Origin: Blastocatellia bacterium AA13 | GTDB lineage: Bacteria; Acidobacteriota; Blastocatellia; UBA7656 | Assembly: GCA_003222245.1 (NCBI GenBank) | Contig: QHVH01000035.1 | Coordinates: 1 to 61,358, forward strand | Direction of reading: 5' to 3' | Length of the DNA stretch: 61,358 nt | Part shown: piece after piece, positions 7,802 to 17,047 of the stretch | How the letters are laid out: every line of letters starts with the position of its first letter | How positions within the stretch are numbered: position 1 is the stretch's first letter | Translations under genes and position numbers: made by a program | Notes under the pieces: generated by a model | Seen by the model: the letters and a program-made list of their open reading frames with translations, nothing else | What the model was told of the DNA's origin: nothing | Databases searched by the model: none

Positions 7802-9043
7802 ATGTCGGAAGCGTCTCGTGACAAAGAACCCGCAAGAAAGGGTATTTCACGCCGCGCGGTGTTAAAGTCCGCTGTAGCACTTCCAATCTTGAGATCAATC
7901 GTGAATAGCACGCCGAAAAAGCACGTTGCGGTGATTGGAGCAGGAGCCTTCGGAGGCTGGACCGCGCTTTATTTGCTGCGATCGGGTGTGCGAGTCACGC
8001 TCGTCGACGCCTGGGGCCCTGGAAACTCGAGGGCCAGCTCAGGCGGAGAGACACGCGTTATTCGCGGAACCTATGGAGCCGATGCCGTTTACACTCGGAT
8101 GGTCGCGCGCGCGCTGCAACTATGGCGAGAGAACGAATCGCGATGGGCCTGTAAGCTTTATCATCAGACCGGGGTCTTATGGATGGCTCCGAAGGATGAT
8201 TCCTATGAGAAGGCGGCGCTCCCAATCCTGCGCGACGCGGGACTGAAGTTCGAGCAGCTTTCAATCAATGAAGCGCAACGCCGATTCCCGCAAATAAACT
8301 TCGATCACGTTAACTGGGCGATATACGAAAGAGACGCAGGATATCTGCATGCTCGGCGGGCCTGCCAAATCGTACTCGAAGGATTCATAAGCGAAGGCGG
8401 CCAGTACATTCAGACAGCCGTCAGACCCGGGTCAATCGACGCGCAAGCGATGAGATCGCTCAAGACCTCAGGCGGTTCATCAATTGAAGCGGATCAATAT
8501 GTATTCGCCTGCGGCCCGTGGCTTAGCGAGCTTTTCCCTGAAGTGATCGGCGATAAGATAATACCGACGCGCCAGGAGGTATTCTTCTTTGGCGCGCCGG
8601 CCGGTGATTTGCTCTTCAACGAAGAAAAAATGCCGGTCTGGATCGATCACGGCGCGAGCTTTATTTATGGAATACCGGGAAATGAACGGCGTGGCTTCAA
8701 GATTGCGGACGACACGCGGGGAACAAGGTTCGATCCGACGAATGGCGATCGGACGCCTTCGGCGGCCGGAATCAAAGCGGCGCGCGACTATATCGCCTTT
8801 CGTTTTCCGCGGCTTAAAGACGCGCCGCTGCTCGAATCGCGAGTGTGCCAGTACGAAAATAGTCCGGATACCAACTTGATCATCGACCGTCATCCTCACG
8901 CTGAGAATGTCTGGTTTGTGGGCGGCGGATCGGGTCACGGGTTCAAACACGGCCCTGCTGTTGGAGAGCGAGCCGCTAAACTTGTCCTCGGCACGGAAGC
9001 GATCGACCCTCACTTTAGTCTTGTTAGATTCGCGAAGCGATGA
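7802..9043 (+). CDS. FAD-dependent amine oxidase of the sarcosine oxidase/DAO family, Tat-type leader
   Basis: 413 aa. A leader with SRRAVLK followed by a hydrophobic stretch looks like a twin-arginine export signal. It leads directly into a dinucleotide-binding motif (VAVIGAGAFGGWTALYLLRSG) and the MSOX-like segment RASSGGETRVIRGTYG. The C-terminus has the family's FAD-contacting GGGSGHGFKHGPAVGE. Such enzymes oxidise N-methylated or other amino acids with FAD; the substrate cannot be deduced. The gene starts 6 nt after the importer operon, so it is likely co-transcribed with transporter and phosphorylase, which is an unexpected partner for purine uptake. Confidence 0.85.
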   Translation: MSEASRDKEPARKGISRRAVLKSAVALPILRSIVNSTPKKHVAVIGAGAFGGWTALYLLRSGVRVTLVDAWGPGNSRASSGGETRVIRGTYGADAVYTRMVARALQLWRENESRWACKLYHQTGVLWMAPKDDSYEKAALPILRDAGLKFEQLSINEAQRRFPQINFDHVNWAIYERDAGYLHARRACQIVLEGFISEGGQYIQTAVRPGSIDAQAMRSLKTSGGSSIEADQYVFACGPWLSELFPEVIGDKIIPTRQEVFFFGAPAGDLLFNEEKMPVWIDHGASFIYGIPGNERRGFKIADDTRGTRFDPTNGDRTPSAAGIKAARDYIAFRFPRLKDAPLLESRVCQYENSPDTNLIIDRHPHAENVWFVGGGSGHGFKHGPAVGERAAKLVLGTEAIDPHFSLVRFAKR

Positions 9044-9080
9044 ATCGAGTCGAGTTTTCTGCTAAGGAATAAACGAATTT

Positions 9081-9914
9081 ATGACCATTCCATTGTTTGA
9101 TCGAGCAACCGAAGCGCAAAGATTCATTATGGCTGAAGCAGGGCAGAGAAGCCCTCGCGTCGCGATCGTCCTTGGCTCCGGATTGAGCGACGTCGCGCAG
9201 GCTGTCCGCGATGCCGTAGAGATTCCCTATCAGCAGATCCCGCACTTCGTTCAATCGACGGTTGAAGGTCACGCCGGAAAGTTGATTCTCGGTGAATGCG
9301 GAGGAGTCGAGGTCGCGGTCATGAAGGGCCGCTTTCATTTTTATGAAGGCTACTCGATGGAAGAGATCACGCTTCCGATTCGCGCATTTTCATTACTGGG
9401 AATTCGCTCTTTGATCTTGACCAACGCGGCCGGCAGCATTGATAAACGCCTCGCACCGGGTTCGCTTATGATTATCTCGGATCATCTCAATCTGATGGGA
9501 GAAAATCCGCTGTTGGGGCCTAACGACGCTCGGTTCGGCCCTCGCTTTCCCGACATGACCGAGGTCTACTCGGATTCTTATATCGCACTGGCGCTGGAAG
9601 CAGCGAAAGAGATCGGCCTGGAACTGCCGCAGGGCGTGTACGCCGGTCTGCGCGGTCCGACGTACGAAACTCCTGCCGAGGTACGCATGTTGCGCACGCT
9701 TGGCGCCGATGCGGTCGGTATGTCCACCGTTCCTGAGGCGATCGTAGCTCGTCACAGCGGCATCAGCGTTCTTGCGTTCTCATGTCTCACCAACTATGCC
9801 GCTGGTCTTTCCGACGCCGCGATAAATCACGAAGACGTCATCGAGATCGGAAAGGCCGCGGGAAAGAAACTCGCCGAGTTGATTCTCAAGATCGTGCCGC
9901 GGCTTCATCTATAG
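9081..9914 (+). CDS. purine-nucleoside phosphorylase
   Basis: 277 aa, the trimeric PNP/MTAP family. Visible are the phosphate-binding IVLGSGLSDVA, the VEGHAGKL and MKGRFHFYEGYSMEE segments, LILTNAAGSID, GLRGPTYETPAEVRML, GADAVGMSTVPEAIVARH and the base-binding SCLTNYAAGLS. It splits inosine or guanosine with phosphate into base and ribose-1-phosphate in the cytoplasm. It is the last gene of the importer run, fitting uptake followed by phosphorolysis; the released hypoxanthine would be salvaged by hpt (0.3 kb). Confidence 0.94.
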   Translation: MTIPLFDRATEAQRFIMAEAGQRSPRVAIVLGSGLSDVAQAVRDAVEIPYQQIPHFVQSTVEGHAGKLILGECGGVEVAVMKGRFHFYEGYSMEEITLPIRAFSLLGIRSLILTNAAGSIDKRLAPGSLMIISDHLNLMGENPLLGPNDARFGPRFPDMTEVYSDSYIALALEAAKEIGLELPQGVYAGLRGPTYETPAEVRMLRTLGADAVGMSTVPEAIVARHSGISVLAFSCLTNYAAGLSDAAINHEDVIEIGKAAGKKLAELILKIVPRLHL

Positions 9915-9922
9915 TCCGCTCA

Positions 9923-10615
9923 CTAACGTGAGGCCTTGTTAAAAATCAGAGAGCGTGCGCGGCTGAACACTGCGTCGAGCATCGGAGCCGTTAGCTTGCC
10001 GGTAAAAGTATTCTGCTGACTTGGATGAAAGGATGCGATGAGCTGGATTCCGTTTTGAAGAGAACACTCGGCTCCATGAGCAAATTTCGGTCGCGGTTTT
10101 ACCTCCGCTTGCGGCATTTCCCGAAGGACTGCGTCGAATGCGACCTTCCCCAGCGCGACGACCACGCGCAGCCTGGTCAGGAGCGCGATTTCGCGTTGCA
10201 GAAATGGCCGGCAGTTCCGAATCTCTTCGGGCAGTAGCTTGTTGGCAGGCGGCGCGCAATGGTTTACGGCAGTGATGTAACAATCCGTCAGGCTCAATCC
10301 GTCATTGCGATCCGTTGACACGGGTTGATTGGCGAATCCGGCGTGGTAAAGCGCGCGATAGAGCCAGTCACCACTGCGATCACCTGTGAACATTCTCCCG
10401 GTGCGATTGCCCCCATGCGCCGCGGGAGCAAGGCCTACGACAAGCAGCCTCGTGTGTGGATCGCCGAAGCTCGGAACAGGTTTGCCCCAGTACTCTTGTT
10501 CGGAGAACCGCTTAACCTTCTCGATCGCCGCCTGATTGCGCCACGCTACGAGGCGCTCACAACGGGAACAAGCGACGATGTCAGTCTGTAGGTCGAGTAT
10601 CGGCAGCTTTTTCAA
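9923..10615 (-). CDS. uracil-DNA glycosylase, family 5 (UdgB) with Fe-S cluster
   Basis: 230 aa. Motif 1 reads GLAPAAHGGNRTGRMFTGD, the UdgB form in which the catalytic Asp of other families is replaced by Ala, and motif 3 is HPSQQNT. Cys residues at CSRC near the N-terminus and two further Cys (NRNDG..DC region and the CRP segment) fit a 4Fe-4S site. It removes uracil and deaminated purines from DNA. Converges on the phosphorylase gene, with 8 bp between stop codons. Confidence 0.9.
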   Translation of the reverse strand: MKKLPILDLQTDIVACSRCERLVAWRNQAAIEKVKRFSEQEYWGKPVPSFGDPHTRLLVVGLAPAAHGGNRTGRMFTGDRSGDWLYRALYHAGFANQPVSTDRNDGLSLTDCYITAVNHCAPPANKLLPEEIRNCRPFLQREIALLTRLRVVVALGKVAFDAVLREMPQAEVKPRPKFAHGAECSLQNGIQLIASFHPSQQNTFTGKLTAPMLDAVFSRARSLIFNKASR

Positions 10616-10708
10616 TCTTCGGCCCCGGCTCGGCTAGCTAAACCTAGTTGATATGATTTTTAAGCGCTCGCGAGAGCACATGGAGACTGTCATTATTTGC
10701 AGGGGAAG

Positions 10709-11191
10709 CTAGAATATTATTGAGAGAACCTGTTCTCGTAATCGACTGAGCTCGTCAGCGTTGTGTCGTAGGAGTCGATGGCCCCAGGCTTCTGTGTCTG
10801 TTTCTTCTCGGCAATCTTTTGCCATTGCAAGACCAATGGTCTCGTAAGAACCCAGATCAGCCTTGAGTCTCTCGGGCTCGCTCCATGCGCCAAGAATGAA
10901 CACTCTATCGCGCAAATGATCCGGAACGACCGATCTGGCTTTGCCGAGTCTGTCCTCATTGCCATCGAAATCAATCAGCAAAATCATGTAACGACTATTA
11001 TAACGTTCCATCCCGACGACATGATCTGATTTGAACCGGCTCAATACTTCACCCCAACCCCCGGCTTCCTCGAGTATCTGGATCTTCCGAGTGGAGACCC
11101 GCTGATCGAGAACAAAACCATTCGCCAATTGGCGGTTGGCATCGTCTTCGGGGAGCACCAGGAGATGTGGCTGATATTTATTGACGCTCAC
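10709..11191 (-). CDS. small TOPRIM-like protein partnered with an AAA ATPase
   Basis: 160 aa. The N-terminus LLVLPEDDANRQLANGF and the strand ILLIDFDGNEDR give the acidic residue pattern of a TOPRIM metal site (early Glu/Asp, then D-x-D). There is no other domain. The start is a GTG that overlaps the stop of the upstream ATPase (GTGA), so both proteins are made together. Gene pairs of an SMC/OLD-like ATPase with a TOPRIM nuclease occur in anti-phage systems (OLD, PARIS, Gabija-type logic), but this partner is much shorter than AriB or the OLD TOPRIM region and I cannot assign it to a named system. Confidence 0.6.
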   Translation of the reverse strand: MSVNKYQPHLLVLPEDDANRQLANGFVLDQRVSTRKIQILEEAGGWGEVLSRFKSDHVVGMERYNSRYMILLIDFDGNEDRLGKARSVVPDHLRDRVFILGAWSEPERLKADLGSYETIGLAMAKDCREETDTEAWGHRLLRHNADELSRLREQVLSIIF

Positions 11192-12303
11192 GGCTCCAGA
11201 TCGTCACGGATTAGCGCGCCGACGATATCCCCAACGCCCTGGATCTCTGTTAATCGACGGACGACCGTCGGCTCGAGATGATTCTTTCTTGAGAGAACCA
11301 ATGTGTTTTCTTCCGAAAACCGGCGGATTGCCTCGGGGTTGTGTGATGTTGCAATAAACTGCCCGCCCATTTGAAAGGCTTTCCGGAGCGCTAACATAAA
11401 ATGCCCGACTTCAGACAGCGAAATATAATTGTCAGGTTCGTCCCAAAAACAAAGCAGCGGTCCGTATGCGTTGTTCGCGGCGAGCACAAGCGAGCAAATC
11501 ATGAAACATTTCTCGCCGTCGGACAGGTCCTTAAAGGCAAGAACTATGGGCAAGTGTCCCTGGCCGTTAGAAAAACTGACAATCAAGCTCCGCGAGTCCT
11601 TGCCGACTACGGGGTTCTTTATATCCCCCAGATCAGGCATCACTTGTCGCAAATAGGTGTCGATATCCGCGTAGGCGGCAGGGGCGTATGCCAATAACCC
11701 TGAAAACCAAGCGCCAAAGTCCTTAACTTCGGGCTCGGGCTGTAATGTCTCTTGTTCTGAGTCACCGGTGATGAGGCTCGGTATCGGCCGAAGTATGAGC
11801 AAGCGGCTCAGCCATTGCTTGAATTTGAACAGAGGATCCTTCTCTGATCCCTCTTGAACAATTGGTAGGGCAACCAGGTGCCAATCTATACGGAAGTTTG
11901 CATCACCATCACTCTTATTTTTTGTAAGATGAACTTCGGCTCTCTCTCGTCTGTAGATAGGATTACCACCAACTTCGAGTTTCTCTTCCAAAACGCGCAG
12001 CTCGTTAAAACCACTCGGAAACTCAAATGCGACTGTATATTCGTAGATCTCAGACTCGAGTGCTACCGCTATCTCGAACCGCATTGGCACATCGATCCGG
12101 CCCCGAGCAAGATCGTTAGGCTTGACGAGTTCACCGACGCGGTTCGTTCCGCGCGCGATTTTTTGGAGAACCTGCAGCGCTAGAGCAATCGTCGTTTTTC
12201 CCGAGCCATTCTTACCTATCAATAGTGCCGAGGAGAGTCCCGAAATCGGCAATTCGAAGCTCTCCAGGCAACGGAAATTGTGAATATAAAGCCGCTTTAT
12301 CAC
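11188..12303 (-). CDS. AAA15/OLD-like ATPase
   Basis: 371 aa. N-terminal IKRLYIHNFRCLESFELPISG and Walker A LIGKNGSGKTT are typical of RecF/OLD-like ABC ATPases. The signature helix is FKDLSDGEKCFMICSLVLAA, the Walker B is LLCFWDEPDNYISL, and the H-loop is QFIATSHNPEAI. The middle (residues ~90-240) is a long insertion, where coiled-coil or sensor regions usually lie. No TOPRIM domain is fused; the next gene supplies one. It is therefore a likely two-gene defence or DNA-repair cassette. It sits between housekeeping genes, with no transposase or integrase beside it. Confidence 0.8.
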   Translation of the reverse strand: MIKRLYIHNFRCLESFELPISGLSSALLIGKNGSGKTTIALALQVLQKIARGTNRVGELVKPNDLARGRIDVPMRFEIAVALESEIYEYTVAFEFPSGFNELRVLEEKLEVGGNPIYRRERAEVHLTKNKSDGDANFRIDWHLVALPIVQEGSEKDPLFKFKQWLSRLLILRPIPSLITGDSEQETLQPEPEVKDFGAWFSGLLAYAPAAYADIDTYLRQVMPDLGDIKNPVVGKDSRSLIVSFSNGQGHLPIVLAFKDLSDGEKCFMICSLVLAANNAYGPLLCFWDEPDNYISLSEVGHFMLALRKAFQMGGQFIATSHNPEAIRRFSEENTLVLSRKNHLEPTVVRRLTEIQGVGDIVGALIRDDLEP

Positions 12304-12442
12304 AATGCGATAATACTGCGCCTTGACGAGACGCTCAAACGAAATGTGAATTCTCGCCCGAGCATCTCATCACCGCGGGAGGCGCCTTAAAGCGAACGCC
12401 TCAGGCCGCTCGACGGAGAGAGTTTGTGTTTCGTCATGGAAT

Positions 12443-13108
12443 TTACTTCCATTCTATGTCCACCACTTCAAACCGGGTATTCCCGACATTCTTTACGGAA
12501 TGCGTCACGGCGCCGTCACGCCAGCGGAAGTCTCCAGGTTTGAACTCGACGGTTTGCGGCTTCTGGCCCTTCGTCTCGAACACGACCTTGCCGGCGGAAA
12601 CAGCGACCGCGAGACCTGGCTGAGTGTACCTGTGTTCTGGAACAGATTGACCCGGCTCAAGTATCAGCCGTTCCGCTCTCAGCTTGTCGTTCTCGAGTAT
12701 TAAGGTATGTAGCGGAATGTTTTCGAACTGTTTCGGGGCCGTGCCCGGCGTGGAAAGGACTTCTATAGTGATGTTGCGGAAGGGCGTGGACGCAATGTTG
12801 GATACCCGATGCGTGATAGTCGCCTTGGTGAATCGTACTTCTCCGTCTTTCAGTTTCATATCGCCGGGCTGCGCTCCCATAGCTTCGGCCTTCAGATCGG
12901 CATCGCCGATCGATACGAAGATGTAATCATTCGAATGGGTATGAAACAGTGTTGCGTCGCCGGGCGCGACGACTACGTCGAACACCCTTACATACTTGTT
13001 CTCGAACTTCATGTGATGATGGGCTTCCCTGGAGACCGGCACCGATGACTGCAGCGGTTGTGCCAGCGCTGTAGACAACAGAAGCAACGCAGTTGCGATT
13101 GATTTCAT
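12443..13108 (-). CDS. exported protein with two cupin domains
   Basis: 221 aa with a signal peptide (MKSIATALLLLSTALAQ). Two small beta-barrel units follow: one around residues 32-110 with HTHSNDYIFVSIGDADL, and one around 130-218 with ILEPGQSVPEHRYTQPGLAV and WRDGAVTHSVKNVGNT. The first barrel keeps His residues able to bind metal (TLFHTHS); the second keeps a His in PEHRY. Cupin folds serve many functions, so only a periplasmic metal- or small-molecule-binding role can be suggested. Followed on the same strand, after ~140 nt, by the ATPase gene. Confidence 0.75.
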   Translation of the reverse strand: MKSIATALLLLSTALAQPLQSSVPVSREAHHHMKFENKYVRVFDVVVAPGDATLFHTHSNDYIFVSIGDADLKAEAMGAQPGDMKLKDGEVRFTKATITHRVSNIASTPFRNITIEVLSTPGTAPKQFENIPLHTLILENDKLRAERLILEPGQSVPEHRYTQPGLAVAVSAGKVVFETKGQKPQTVEFKPGDFRWRDGAVTHSVKNVGNTRFEVVDIEWK

Positions 13109-13248
13109 TCGTTCCCCCTCTTTCTTCTATGATGAGGTGTGTATCGTAGCATTTGAATACCACACTTTGAAGCGCTAACATTCACCGCCTTGCCGCAAAG
13201 TGAGCCTCTGACTCGCGGTTTAAATTAACCGGAGCGTAGTCAACCAAT

Positions 13249-14052
13249 ATGCCTGTTGCCCGAATCAGTGGATCGCACCTTACCAGCGCTTCAGGACCGG
13301 TTGACATTTATTACCGAGACATTGGAACCGGGCGGCCGTTGATCTTTCTTCACGGAGGCTGGGGTTACGAGGTCTATCCATTCGATACCCAGGCGGCCGC
13401 TCTGGGAGTGAACAATCGAATTATCATTCCAGACCGAACCGGCTATGGACGCTCACAGAAAATCGAACGGCTGCCGGCCGACTTTCACAACCGCGCGGCA
13501 TCGGAAACATTTGCGCTTATCGACTCGCTCGAGATCGAACGCCCCGTTTTATGGGGGCACAGCGACGGGGCGGTCATCGCGGCAAAGATGGCGATCGCAA
13601 AACCGGAAGCTTTTCGAGGTGTGATTCTGGAAGCAATTCACTTCTATCGTGTGAAGCCGGCTTCGCGTGAGTACTTCGAAACCATGTTGAATAATCCTGA
13701 AACGCTTGGCGAACGAGTAAAAGCGGTACTCGCGCAGGATCATGGAGAACACTCTTGGCGGACGTTGATCGCGCTCAACGGGCAGGCGTGGCTCAGGATC
13801 GCGGACGAGAGCATCGAGGCTGAGCAGGATCTCTATGATGGACGTCTTTCGGAATTATCGACGCCGGCTTTGATTCTTCACGGCGCAAATGATCCTCGCA
13901 CTGAGCCGGGTGAATTGGATGCGGTGAGAGCGGCGCTGCCGAAGGCGAGCTTGAGCTTGATTGAGGAAGGCGGCCATAGCCCGCATAGCCATCCGCGTGC
14001 CTCGAGCGAATGCACTTTGGCTGCGAAGCGCTTCCTGGCCTCAGTGCTGTAA
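13249..14052 (+). CDS. alpha/beta-hydrolase
   Basis: 267 aa, full-length fold. Oxyanion-hole motif FLHGGWGYE, nucleophile elbow WGHSDGAVIA (Ser), acid ILHGANDPRTEP (Asp) and the histidine in EEGGHSPHSHP make a complete catalytic set. No signal peptide, so cytoplasmic. The substrate cannot be told; the GHSDG elbow is common in esterases and in 3-oxoadipate enol-lactonase-like enzymes. The stop codon lies inside a 14-bp direct repeat. Confidence 0.85.
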   Translation: MPVARISGSHLTSASGPVDIYYRDIGTGRPLIFLHGGWGYEVYPFDTQAAALGVNNRIIIPDRTGYGRSQKIERLPADFHNRAASETFALIDSLEIERPVLWGHSDGAVIAAKMAIAKPEAFRGVILEAIHFYRVKPASREYFETMLNNPETLGERVKAVLAQDHGEHSWRTLIALNGQAWLRIADESIEAEQDLYDGRLSELSTPALILHGANDPRTEPGELDAVRAALPKASLSLIEEGGHSPHSHPRASSECTLAAKRFLASVL

Positions 14053-14073
14053 TCCACTTTGCTGTAATCCACT
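14045..14073. repeat. 14-bp tandem duplication over the hydrolase stop codon
   Basis: TGCTGTAATCCACT occurs at 14045-14058 and again at 14060-14073, one base apart. The first copy contains the TAA stop of the hydrolase. It looks like a recent slippage duplication without effect on the protein. Confidence 0.7.
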
Positions 14074-14181
14074 CCACAAAGCGAAATCCTCAGTTCGACG
14101 GAACCGATTTTACAAACTCATTCGTATATTTGGCGTATATCTGGGGACGGATGTACATGTGAAGGAGGCGATTTAACAACA

Positions 14182-15603
14182 ATGAGAAAAGCCGTTTCGA
14201 TCGCAGGTCTCGCAGCATTCTTCTCCCTTTCCCTCTATATCTCGGCGCCGATAGCAACAAGCGCAAGCTCCTCCACCAATTTGAAGAACATAACATTTAA
14301 CAAGCACGTGGCGCCGATCCTTTTTAAGAACTGCGCTTCGTGTCATCGTCCTGGCGATCTCGCGCCGATGTCGCTCCTTTCATACAAAGACGCCAGGCCG
14401 TGGGCTCGCTCGATAAAAGAAAAAGTAGCAACTCATCAGATGCCTCCCTGGCACGCCGATCCTCATTATGGCGAGTTCGCAAACGATCGACGGCTTTCGC
14501 GGAACGAGATCGATACGATTGTTGCCTGGGTCGATCAGGGCGCGAAGGAGGGCGAGCCCAGAGATCTTCCTCCGGCGCCGCCTCTCAATGAGGGTTGGCA
14601 CATCGGAAAACCGGATGCCGTGCTCACGATGCCTGAAGAGATCACGTTTGACGCAACAGGGCCTGACGAATATCGCTACATTACGATACCGACCAACTTC
14701 AAGCAGGACGTCTGGGTTCAAGCAGCCGAAGCGCGGCCCGGCAACCGCAAAATCGTGCATCACATTATCGCTTTCGTCACAATGCCGCAGCCAAAAGGGA
14801 CCAAGAGCTTTTTCCAGCCTTCTCAGGAACAGATCAAGAAAATGCAGGAACGGATCATCTTCTATGAGGACGGCCGCCTTATGCGTACAAAACCGGATAT
14901 GCCCGTCTTTGATGACGGCTGCGCCACCGCCGAAGGAGGCAGCGGCGTCTTCGCGGATGGAACAGGCAGCGATGGAGGCGGTAATTTTCTCTGCGGCCAG
15001 TCTCCCGGCCGCGACGTTGATGCCTGGCCCGCTGGTCTTGCGAAGAAGATTCCGGCCGGTGCAAACATACTGCTTCAAATTCACTATTCGCGGTCCGGCA
15101 GCGTTGAAAAGGATCGCTCGAGCATCGGGCTTGTATTCTCAAAGGAACCTCCGGACAAAAGCGTGAACACTCAGCCGGTGGCGAACTTTCACTTCAAGAT
15201 TCCTCCCGGTGCGGAAAATCATCAGGCCAGCGCGTGTTATACGTTCAAGAACGACGTGCATATATTGTCGCTGATGCCGCACATGCATGTTCGAGGCAAG
15301 GACATGTCGATCAAGGCGTTTTATCCCGACGGGCGCTCGGAAGTGCTGCTCGAGGTTCCGAACTACAGCTTCTCGTGGCAGACGAATTACTACTTCAAGA
15401 ATCCGGTAGCAATTCCGAAAGGCACGAAAATCATGTGCATAGCGCACTTCGATAACTCGACGAATAATAAATACAACCCGGATCCGACCAAAGCGATCCG
15501 ATTCGGCGATCCTACGTACGACGAAATGTTGATTGGTTTCGTTGACTATACGGTAGACGCGCAGCATCTAACGCGGCCCGCGGCCGCCGGCGGGTCAAAG
15601 TAA
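14182..15603 (+). CDS. exported copper type II ascorbate-dependent monooxygenase-like protein with N-terminal cytochrome c domain
   Basis: 473 aa with a signal peptide. Residues ~35-115 are a c-type cytochrome domain with one heme motif CASCH and a distal Met in HQMPPWH. The rest resembles the copper-binding PHM-like fold: HHII (first His pair), LLQIHYSRSG, LMPHMHVRGK and a late Met in the TKIMCIAHF strand region are the expected ligands. Such fusions are frequent in Acidobacteriota; substrates are not known. It would act in the periplasm. A strong AAGGAGG lies 13 nt before the ATG, farther than usual. Confidence 0.82.
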   Translation: MRKAVSIAGLAAFFSLSLYISAPIATSASSSTNLKNITFNKHVAPILFKNCASCHRPGDLAPMSLLSYKDARPWARSIKEKVATHQMPPWHADPHYGEFANDRRLSRNEIDTIVAWVDQGAKEGEPRDLPPAPPLNEGWHIGKPDAVLTMPEEITFDATGPDEYRYITIPTNFKQDVWVQAAEARPGNRKIVHHIIAFVTMPQPKGTKSFFQPSQEQIKKMQERIIFYEDGRLMRTKPDMPVFDDGCATAEGGSGVFADGTGSDGGGNFLCGQSPGRDVDAWPAGLAKKIPAGANILLQIHYSRSGSVEKDRSSIGLVFSKEPPDKSVNTQPVANFHFKIPPGAENHQASACYTFKNDVHILSLMPHMHVRGKDMSIKAFYPDGRSEVLLEVPNYSFSWQTNYYFKNPVAIPKGTKIMCIAHFDNSTNNKYNPDPTKAIRFGDPTYDEMLIGFVDYTVDAQHLTRPAAAGGSK

Positions 15604-15634
15604 TTCTTCGGTCGGCCTATCCTGATCTATTCGA

Positions 15635-17047
15635 TCAGTCGCGGCGGAACGGGAACACATTCGAGCGCTTGCCGCTGCTTGGCGTGAAGATTGTCAGCGA
15701 CACAGTGACTCCGCGAGGAAGCAGGTCGGTGATGTCGCCTTTCGTTATTATGCGGCTCGTTGTTCCGTCGAGTTCGTAGAAGCCTGCCGGATATTTTGCT
15801 TTTCTGACCCTGGTTCCATCGACCTCCACCGCGGATTCCCCTGGAATGAAGTTCCTGCCGTCGATGGTCAGTCGTCCCTTTGATTCGCTATAGGACGCAT
15901 TGCTGATTTCAGGTACAGGCGCTTCAGGCTGGGAATCGAGAGCCGCAATAGCGGCCTTAAGATCCGGCCTTCTGCCAACCCGTCTTGAAACGTCCGGGCT
16001 TTCGGGCGTGCCAGTGGTAAATAGCAATTGCCTTAACTGAACCGGCGATAACGGAGCACGACCGCGTGCCTTGATTATTCCCTCTATGCAGGCTGTCGCG
16101 CCTGCTATCATCGCCGCCGCTCCTGAAGTGCCTCCAAAGCTGTCTGTATAAGTATTGTTCTGGCCCTGTCGCCTCAAATCTCCATAGCCGGCCGACACGA
16201 TTGACCGTCCCCATCCCTGCACATCGAGACGTGACCCGTAGTTCGACTCGTCAGTTGCAGCGAGATCAGGACCAGGACCGAATTGGCCCTCAGGAGGCAT
16301 GCCCGCGCCGACGATTATCGCTCCCGAGTCGTGAGTTCGATCGAACGCCCCGCGATAAGCAGCATCGTCGAGATTATCGAGACCGTTGGCGGCGGGCTCG
16401 ACTACTATGATCCCCGAGTCGGTTGCGGCTCGAATGGCATCGAATACCGCCGGTTCATATTCTACTGGAGCTAATCCCCGACCGGTGAGTGGATCGAATC
16501 TCGGTCCAACCGTTTGTTGCTCGATCAAGATCACGTCGCCCGGTCTCAGAGCTGAAGCCGCGCGGTCAATCGCATCGGCAACCTGAATGCTGCCCTCGTT
16601 TTTGAGCGGGTTGATCAATCCAAGCCGTGCTTCGTTGGCTATACCGGTGATTCCCACGCCGTCGTCAGAGGCTACGATCTCACCGAGCACCGCCGTGCCG
16701 TGATCCATGTTGAGGTCGGGCCGCTGATCAACGCCTTTGACGTAAATGAGGAGAGACGACGTCTTGTCGATTAATTCAGAATGCGAGAGATTCCAATCGA
16801 CTTCGATATCGATGATTCGGACGCCTTCGCCGCGTCCGCCGGGTATTGTCCACGCATAGCGGACATCCATTCCACCGGGGGCTGGATCGAGATAGCCTTG
16901 AAGAAGTTCAAGATCCCGCGGATCGGCAGTGCTTGGACGCGCGTTTACGGACGGAGCGAAGGAAATCGACGAACCCAGGAGCAGTATGGTAAGCGCTCCG
17001 GAGAAGATCAGTCCGGCATTGAACCCGCTCCTGAATCTGAATAACAC
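15635..17047 (-). CDS. secreted subtilisin-like serine protease (S8) with IPT/TIG-like C-terminus
   Basis: 470 aa from GTG 17047. The longer frame to 17170 is rejected: GTG 17047 has an excellent site (GGAGGA, 8-nt spacing) and starts directly with a signal peptide (GLIFSGALTILLLGSSIS). Catalytic residues: Asp in RIIDIEVDWNLSH, His in NMDHGTAVLGEI, oxyanion Asn in VVEPAANG, Ser in FGGTSGAAAMIAG. A C-terminal ~90-residue beta-sandwich (ISNASYSESKGRLTIDGRNF) has the pattern of an IPT/TIG domain. There is no clear inhibitor-type prodomain. It stands alone between two plus-strand genes. Confidence 0.88.
   Translation of the reverse strand: MLFRFRSGFNAGLIFSGALTILLLGSSISFAPSVNARPSTADPRDLELLQGYLDPAPGGMDVRYAWTIPGGRGEGVRIIDIEVDWNLSHSELIDKTSSLLIYVKGVDQRPDLNMDHGTAVLGEIVASDDGVGITGIANEARLGLINPLKNEGSIQVADAIDRAASALRPGDVILIEQQTVGPRFDPLTGRGLAPVEYEPAVFDAIRAATDSGIIVVEPAANGLDNLDDAAYRGAFDRTHDSGAIIVGAGMPPEGQFGPGPDLAATDESNYGSRLDVQGWGRSIVSAGYGDLRRQGQNNTYTDSFGGTSGAAAMIAGATACIEGIIKARGRAPLSPVQLRQLLFTTGTPESPDVSRRVGRRPDLKAAIAALDSQPEAPVPEISNASYSESKGRLTIDGRNFIPGESAVEVDGTRVRKAKYPAGFYELDGTTSRIITKGDITDLLPRGVTVSLTIFTPSSGKRSNVFPFRRD

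Noticed and set aside
10709-12303. PARIS (AriA/AriB) assignment
   Set aside because: The second protein is about half the size of AriB and lacks a DUF4435-type body; only the general ATPase-TOPRIM scheme fits.
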